A stretch of DNA of 64,000 bases from Spongospora subterranea f. sp. subterranea (lineage: Eukaryota; Endomyxa: Phytomyxea; Phytomyxea; Plasmodiophorida). Under the pieces are notes generated by a model. It was not told the DNA's origin. It searched no databases and saw nothing but the letters and a program-made list of their open reading frames with translations. The stretch lies in assembly GCA_049724395.1 (NCBI GenBank), contig JAUGWO010000108.1, positions 21,691-85,690 on the forward strand, given 5' to 3'. Within the stretch, counting starts at the first letter, position 1; every line of letters begins with the position of its first letter. The position numbers and the translations under genes are program-made. Positions 59,235 to 64,000 of this stretch are shown piece after piece.

Positions 59235-59900
59235 TTGAGAGGGCGTCACTGTACGCCACTGCGTTCTCGTGAAAAAAATCTGCCCGGGCCCAGATCCTGG
59301 CGAGCTCGCGATCGCCAGGTCCAGCCCCCAGCCCTCGACATCGCACTCCGACGGAAGGTCGAGGCCATGGCCCTGGCCATCTGCAAGATGAGAGCGCTGT
59401 GCTGCTCAAAGGACCGCCTCCATGGCCAACCCGATCCGCAAGCCGAACCAGCCCGCCAACCCGACCCCAGTTCCCAGGTTTCCGACGCCAATTTCCGGTC
59501 TATAACTGACCTGCCTGCCCTCGTCGCTCACCACACAAACATCCGCCTAGTATGCAGCGAAGCAACCCGGCTGGTCGTCACCATGTCGGCCGACCGCACC
59601 CGGATCTCGCTGCAAACACGGAAGCCCGCCCGCGACGACCACTCGATTCGACGGCCAGCCGCCCGGCACCATCGCACCAGCCTGCGGCCGCGCCACCACT
59701 GTCTACCACGCAACCTTCCACTACCGCCGAACTACCCTACACTGCCGCGCAACCACCCGTGGCCAGCCGCCCGCCAGTCAAGGCAACCGCACCTCAGCCA
59801 ACCCGACGCAGGAAAGCCCAACCGCTTTTCTCCTCCAGAACGTGCGCCGGCCGCAGCCCAGTGTACCCATCACGGTCGATCGACTCCGTGGCGCCGTTAA
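59235..59900 (+). CDS. Unassigned proline/arginine-rich ORF of a multicopy element
   Basis: 221-aa frame with ALAICKMRALCCSKDRLHGQP and DLPALVAHHTNIRLVCSEATRL, the latter repeated in the inverted arm. Frames shift between copies, so none appears intact. Possibly a LINE ORF1-like region; not demonstrated. Confidence 0.25.
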   Translation: MRGRHCTPLRSREKNLPGPRSWRARDRQVQPPALDIALRRKVEAMALAICKMRALCCSKDRLHGQPDPQAEPARQPDPSSQVSDANFRSITDLPALVAHHTNIRLVCSEATRLVVTMSADRTRISLQTRKPARDDHSIRRPAARHHRTSLRPRHHCLPRNLPLPPNYPTLPRNHPWPAARQSRQPHLSQPDAGKPNRFSPPERAPAAAQCTHHGRSTPWRR

Positions 59901-60970
59901 CGATGCTTGTCGCGGCTCGCGCCCCGACGTCGACGGCGCTGCCGAGAATCCATCCTCTGGAGCCCCACAAGGTACCACCAGATAGGTGATCGTCGTGGCT
60001 ACACGACGATCCCGGTTTCGTGACTGGCAGACATCTGCGGACGTCGCTAACGTGGCAGAACATCCAAATCCGTGAATAGGCCGCTAATGGCTCAGTTTAT
60101 GCAATTTGAACGCTGGAGTTAGCGTTGAACATCATAATAAAGAACATAAGCACCTAAAAGCCCGATGTTAGGATATACGGGCGTCGCGGCCAACGGGCAG
60201 ACGAATTCATGTTGTCGATGAATCCCTCGCGACCAAGAAAGGGTTTTAGGTGCTTCTGTTCTTTATTATGATTGTCAATGCTGGTTCCAGCGTTCGGAAT
60301 TCATAAAATGATCTGCGCGATATTTGGGTGTTTGTCAAGGTAGCAACGTCCCTAGACGTCTGTCGGTCTCAGGACCAGGACAGGCGGTGTGGCCACGACG
60401 ATTACCTGTCCGGTGGTACCTTGTGCGGAGTCAGGGGATAGGTTCCGGGGGCGCTGCGTTCATCGGCAGTTCGTCATCGTTGGGGCGCGCGCCGCGACTG
60501 ACATCGTTAATGGCGCCACGGAGTCGATCGACCGTGGTGGGTACACTGGGTTGCGGCGTAGTCAGTGTGGTAGGGGCCGTTGGTAGGGGATCGGTAGGGG
60601 GCTGCGGGGCTATGGACGGCACCAGGCAGGGATTGCGCCGGTGCGCGTGCGGGAGGAGAAGAGCGGTTGGGGTTTCCTTCGTCGGTGGATTCGCGGTAGT
60701 GGGTAGTTGCGCGGTAGACCGTGGTGGAGCGGCCGCTGGCCGGGGCGGTGGTGCCGGCCGGCTGGCGGTGGGCAGCTTGTCGTCGAATGGGGCGGGCGTC
60801 TTGGTCGTTTCCGGGTGTGGAGCGAGATCTGGGTGCGGTTTGGCCGATATGGTGACGACGAGCCGGGCTGCTTCGCTGCAGACAACGCGGATGTTGGTGT
60901 GGTCGGCGACGAGCGCAGGCAGGTCGGTCAGGGATCGGAATGTGGCGTCGGAATCGTGGGCGATGGGGTC
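59450..60970. repeat. Diverged palindrome, arms about 700 bp
   Basis: Left arm on plus and right arm on minus encode related proline-rich readings (NIRLVCSEATRLVVT against NIRVVCSEAARLVVT). The arms meet near 60195, where AATAAAGAACATAAGCACCT faces AGGTGCTTCTGTTCTTTATT. Divergence is well above that of the 52.3-kb palindrome. The right end abuts the mariner. Confidence 0.75.
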
Positions 60971-60973
60971 CTG

Positions 60974-62410
60974 CTAGGGTTTTTTGTGCGGAACATGAAT
61001 TTTATTTCCACCCCCAAATGTCATACAGCTGATCATGCATTGCTGCCAACTCAAAAACACCCTGTTCAGTTTGGCAGGTTCAAGTGACGAAAAGGATTCT
61101 TCGACATCCACGATCAGGTCGTCGACGGTCTTGGGGCCCCTAAGATGCTGGAGAGACTGAATTGCATTGAAATACCCAAGATCAAGTACGTTCATGTCCG
61201 GACTATTAGGTTGTTGAAATCTTAACTGAACATCCAATCCCGTCGTCTTCGCCGCGGTCGTGAATATCGCGTTATCAGGCTTGGTATGTGGCTTTGCGTT
61301 ATCCTGTTGGAGATATATTGTCTGTCCAGCTTCATTACCTGGCCATTTTTCTTGAATCGCCGGTAATACCTTGCAAATTAGCATGTTGAGATATTCTTGT
61401 TTTCCAACTGATATGGGTTTTGTGATTAATGTGCCGTTGTGTCGATTCTTACTCGCGCGCTGTGCCGGTTCCTTATTGACAAATGGCCAGATGCCCAGCT
61501 TTCCATCAAATACTTGCTGTCGGCTGTTGTCGTATCGAGGGCGGGCTACAGCAGCCAAAAACATAACTTTCTCGATCAAGCGCTTGCTCTTGCAGGTTCT
61601 CAGTGGAACGGGCTCTTCTGCTGAAAAGTAGATTGTCCGCTTAGTTTTGGTCATGAAAAACCACTTCTCATCGACGTGGATAACGTCTAACAAATCTTGA
61701 AACATGGCAGAATTGAAATTAACGGTTTCGGGTTTAAGCATCGACATGCAGAAACGCAGTCGCTCAACCTTATTTGGTTCGGTAAGCGTTGGTTTGAGTG
61801 ACGCCTAAAATCTCTTTTTTTTTTTTACTTTCGCATCAGCGTTGATTTAGGAATGTCTATCGCAGCTGAAAGACTTCTCAGAGTCGCCCTTTTGATGAAG
61901 GGTACGGCTTCAATCTTTTTCGAAATGTCGACTTCGACGTTTTTTCTTCCGCACGCACCCTTTTTTCTTGCCGATACGTCGGCGCAGACGTTTTCCATCA
62001 TCAAAAGATTCGACCCCTCGATGCCAGATGCGGCTAACCGTTCTAAAGTGGCAGTTGAATTCCGCTGCACATCTTGCGAAGCATCCTTTTTTGGGACTCC
62101 GCTCTGTGTGTTTGCCAATATCCGCTCATAAACTGAACGACGTTCGTCGTCTATCAAGTTACGCGCCCGGTCTCGATAAGCATGTTGCACCAAGCTGACC
62201 AGCGCATCAGCAGCTTCAGCCATTTCTGGTTCACCTTCGAACTCCATGATGAACATGATCATTCCGTCAGTGTATAGTTTGGTGCAATATCATCCCCCCA
62301 TATCATTGACGGCGTCAACTCCATAAGAAAATCAACAATTTCTGTAATAAAATGCGGTTAATTCCGCAAAAAATGGCGTTTGCGACAGTTATTATGGGAC
62401 AGAGGGAATA
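60974..62410 (-). mobile_element. Plant-type mariner-like transposon (MLE), 3'-truncated and frameshifted
   Basis: The transposase N-part (62262-61825) and catalytic part (61820-60974) lie in two frames, broken at the A/T run near 61800-61827. Catalytic blocks are IHVDEKWFFMTKTKRTIY, YLQQDNAKPH and NSPDMNVLDLGYF, with GKLGIWPFV and VARPRYD as in plant and oomycete MLEs (DD39D type). The protein stops at PHKKP where sequence changes to the palindrome arm. The 5' terminus at about 62408 reads TTCCCTCTGTCCCATAATAA on the minus strand, the plant-MLE/Stowaway signature. No matching 3' terminus was found. Confidence 0.85.
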
Positions 62411-62879
62411 TAACGTTCGATGACATCAATAACTATCAGCTGGGACATATGGCAAAAGAAAAGCTGGAGCGTCAGGGATCCTTCCATTAGTCCTCAAAAT
62501 TGATATAGGAATATTTCAGCGCGCCCGCGCCCATTTTTGTAAATAAAGTCGCCAAACCGCAGTTTGTTCACCATGTTTTGATACTTAAAGCGGCGCCGAT
62601 CACTCAAATCCACACAACGCCCATTGTGGGACCGCCTCAATACGGTAGGTATTTACGCCAATCGTCGTGACCATGTCGAGCGTTTGTGAACAGTTGTAAT
62701 AGTTGACCATTCGTGTTTTGATGCTTTGCTTTCATTGAAGATTAGGTATTGATTTCTTGCAATTCCTAAATTTGATCGGTGGCTTTATCTGATTGCGATT
62801 CTGACACTACTTTGGTCAAATTCAATTGCTTGCTCGTAAGTAATGCTCGGATGAATGTTATTATTGATTGAGCAGCATG
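62411..62879. other. No gene recognised
   Basis: AT-rich sequence between the mariner end and the terminal repeat unit, with no open frame of note. Confidence 0.4.
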
Positions 62880-62919
62880 GTGAATATCAACAGGCTTTCG
62901 GCTTTGATAAACTGCAGTG

Positions 62920-63340
62920 CAAGCCGGAGGATGTTTTGGATCTCATGACGAGGATGACAGGCGGCCCACTCCCTTCTGCACAAGCTGCCATCCTTGTATG
63001 CAGGTGTCTGCAATTACGTGAAAAGGTCTTGAACGACTGGCAAGGAGGGACCAATCCCCTAAACCGATCACTTTTTGCCGCTTTCTGCCGAATTCCCTGG
63101 CTGACATCCGCATGAAGAAGCTCTGCGGGATATTCATCCAAATTGTACAAGATTCGGCTGAGAGCGGCAACACGTGATCGGTTTGGGAGGGGTCTTGGTC
63201 CTCCACAGAAATTTGCCAATCGTTCAAGACCTCCTCCCGTAATACCAGACAACTGCATACGAGGATGGCAGCATGTGCAGCGGGGAGTGGCCCGGCTGTC
63301 ATCCTTGTCATGAGATTCAAAACATCCTCAGGCTTGCACC
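62920..63340. repeat. Inverted repeat with the KPEDVL-coding unit
   Basis: The plus strand at 62920-63060 and the minus strand at 63340-63190 both read CKPEDVLxLMTRMTxGPLP and AAILVC.CL.LREEVLNDWQ-like sequence, so they form a head-to-head inverted pair with centre near 63130. Function unknown. Confidence 0.65.
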
Positions 63341-63532
63341 GTTCAGGGGTGGGATGCAGGACGGCGTGGAGACCAAAAACAGCCTGGTGTTCAGGGGTGA
63401 GATGCAGGTCGGCGTGGAGACCAAACACAGCCTGGTGTTCAGGGGTGAGATGCAGGTCGGCGTGGAGACCAAACACAGCCTGGTGTTCAGGGGTGAGATG
63501 CAGGTCGGCGTGGAGACCAAACAGAGCCTGGT
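63341..63532. repeat. 48-bp minisatellite, four copies
   Basis: Four units with GTTCAGGGGTGAGATGCAGG and CAAACACAGCCTGGT at 63341, 63389, 63437 and 63485. A multiple of three, so open on both strands (16-residue repeats). The related copies at 58.1 and 58.6 kb have only one unit each. Confidence 0.93.
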
Positions 63533-64000
63533 GCTGGCTGAAAAGCGACAGCAACTGCCTGCAATATTACAGGTTGTGTGTCATTTAATAAGTGTATGAT
63601 TCAGGTTTTAACATCTTACGATCTGGTTATCGGAATTTTGTTGATCACATTTGCCTTTTTGGGCGGGCGCGTCAGGTCACTCGCGTCTGAGCAATTGTCT
63701 GTGAAAAATGACTCGGGCAGTGCTTTTGTTTCATGGTGTAGTGTTTAAAAAAAGAAAGGCGAAAAGATGAATATACTGATGGTCAAATCAACTGCGAACA
63801 AAAGGGTTTTTTACCCAACATTGAAAAGCAAAGTGAAAAAATTTTATGGAATAACAAGGTGATGCAAATAACATCAGTGTTCTGGTAACTTATTAGTAAA
63901 GGGGGCGAAACGATCTGAATGTGAAAACACGGGAATCAAAACGCGAAAAGGATATAAGTGTTGGGACAAACCAACGTCCAACCTGAACTCAGGAACACGA
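63533..64000 (+). repeat. 1-kb repeat family, right-edge copy
   Basis: 63667-64000 repeats 58648-58983 in direct orientation and runs off the right edge. Together with the 57.9-58.3 kb inverted copy this makes three copies within 6 kb. Confidence 0.85.

Noticed and set aside
62943-63588. 203-aa minus and 107-108-aa plus ORFs over the 48-bp repeat
   Set aside because: Open on both strands for the same reason, and the dispersed relatives do not keep the frames.

Overview
The window is eukaryotic nuclear DNA. It carries multi-exon genes with GT-AG introns, a tRNA-Asp without an encoded CCA, and the debris of many transposon families: LINE, Ty1/copia, Ty3/gypsy, mariner, MULE, hAT, pogo-like and a MITE. 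The DDE transposase remnants, a Crinkler-like NTPase remnant and the short (about 52 nt) introns would suit a zoosporic fungus or an oomycete-like protist. I cannot fix the species from sequence alone, and this placement is low confidence.

Left half (1-30.5 kb). Four paralogous 13-exon genes dominate, called A (minus, cut by the left edge), B (minus), D (plus) and C (plus). They form a mirror array around a divergent intergenic region at about 16.8-17.8 kb. B (838 aa) and C (869 aa) read open through every predicted splice. A has one frameshift and D has two, although their splice sites are intact. Each protein has four membrane segments and two large ectodomains. The two halves resemble each other and look like tandem dCache-type sensor modules, each followed by a short HAMP-like proline motif, with no recognisable output domain. 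One exon (exon 3) is almost identical between A and B and close in C while its neighbours diverge, which points to exon-confined gene conversion. An intact 8-exon zinc alcohol dehydrogenase gene lies between A and B. The gaps hold an old DDE transposase, gypsy fossils and an inverted pair of SET-domain fragments.

Middle (30.5-46 kb). Gene-poor. It has a tRNA-Asp, dispersed and fold-back repeats, minisatellites (27 bp and 82 bp units), a 453-bp MITE, hAT and pogo-like remnants, a Crinkler-like fossil and several unassigned ORFs.

Right part (46-64 kb). Transposon graveyard. It contains a zinc-ribbon ORF in inverted duplicate, a LINE with ORF1, endonuclease and reverse transcriptase, a 1.3-kb near-perfect palindrome made from the LINE 3' part, a copia fossil, and a 1388-bp MULE-like element with 9-bp target-site duplications carrying a Ulp1-type protease and a zinc-finger ORF. 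Further right are a second LINE piece, a diverged palindrome, a plant-type mariner transposase and a repeated 1-kb unit with a 48-bp minisatellite. Inverted duplication is the recurring theme of this half.
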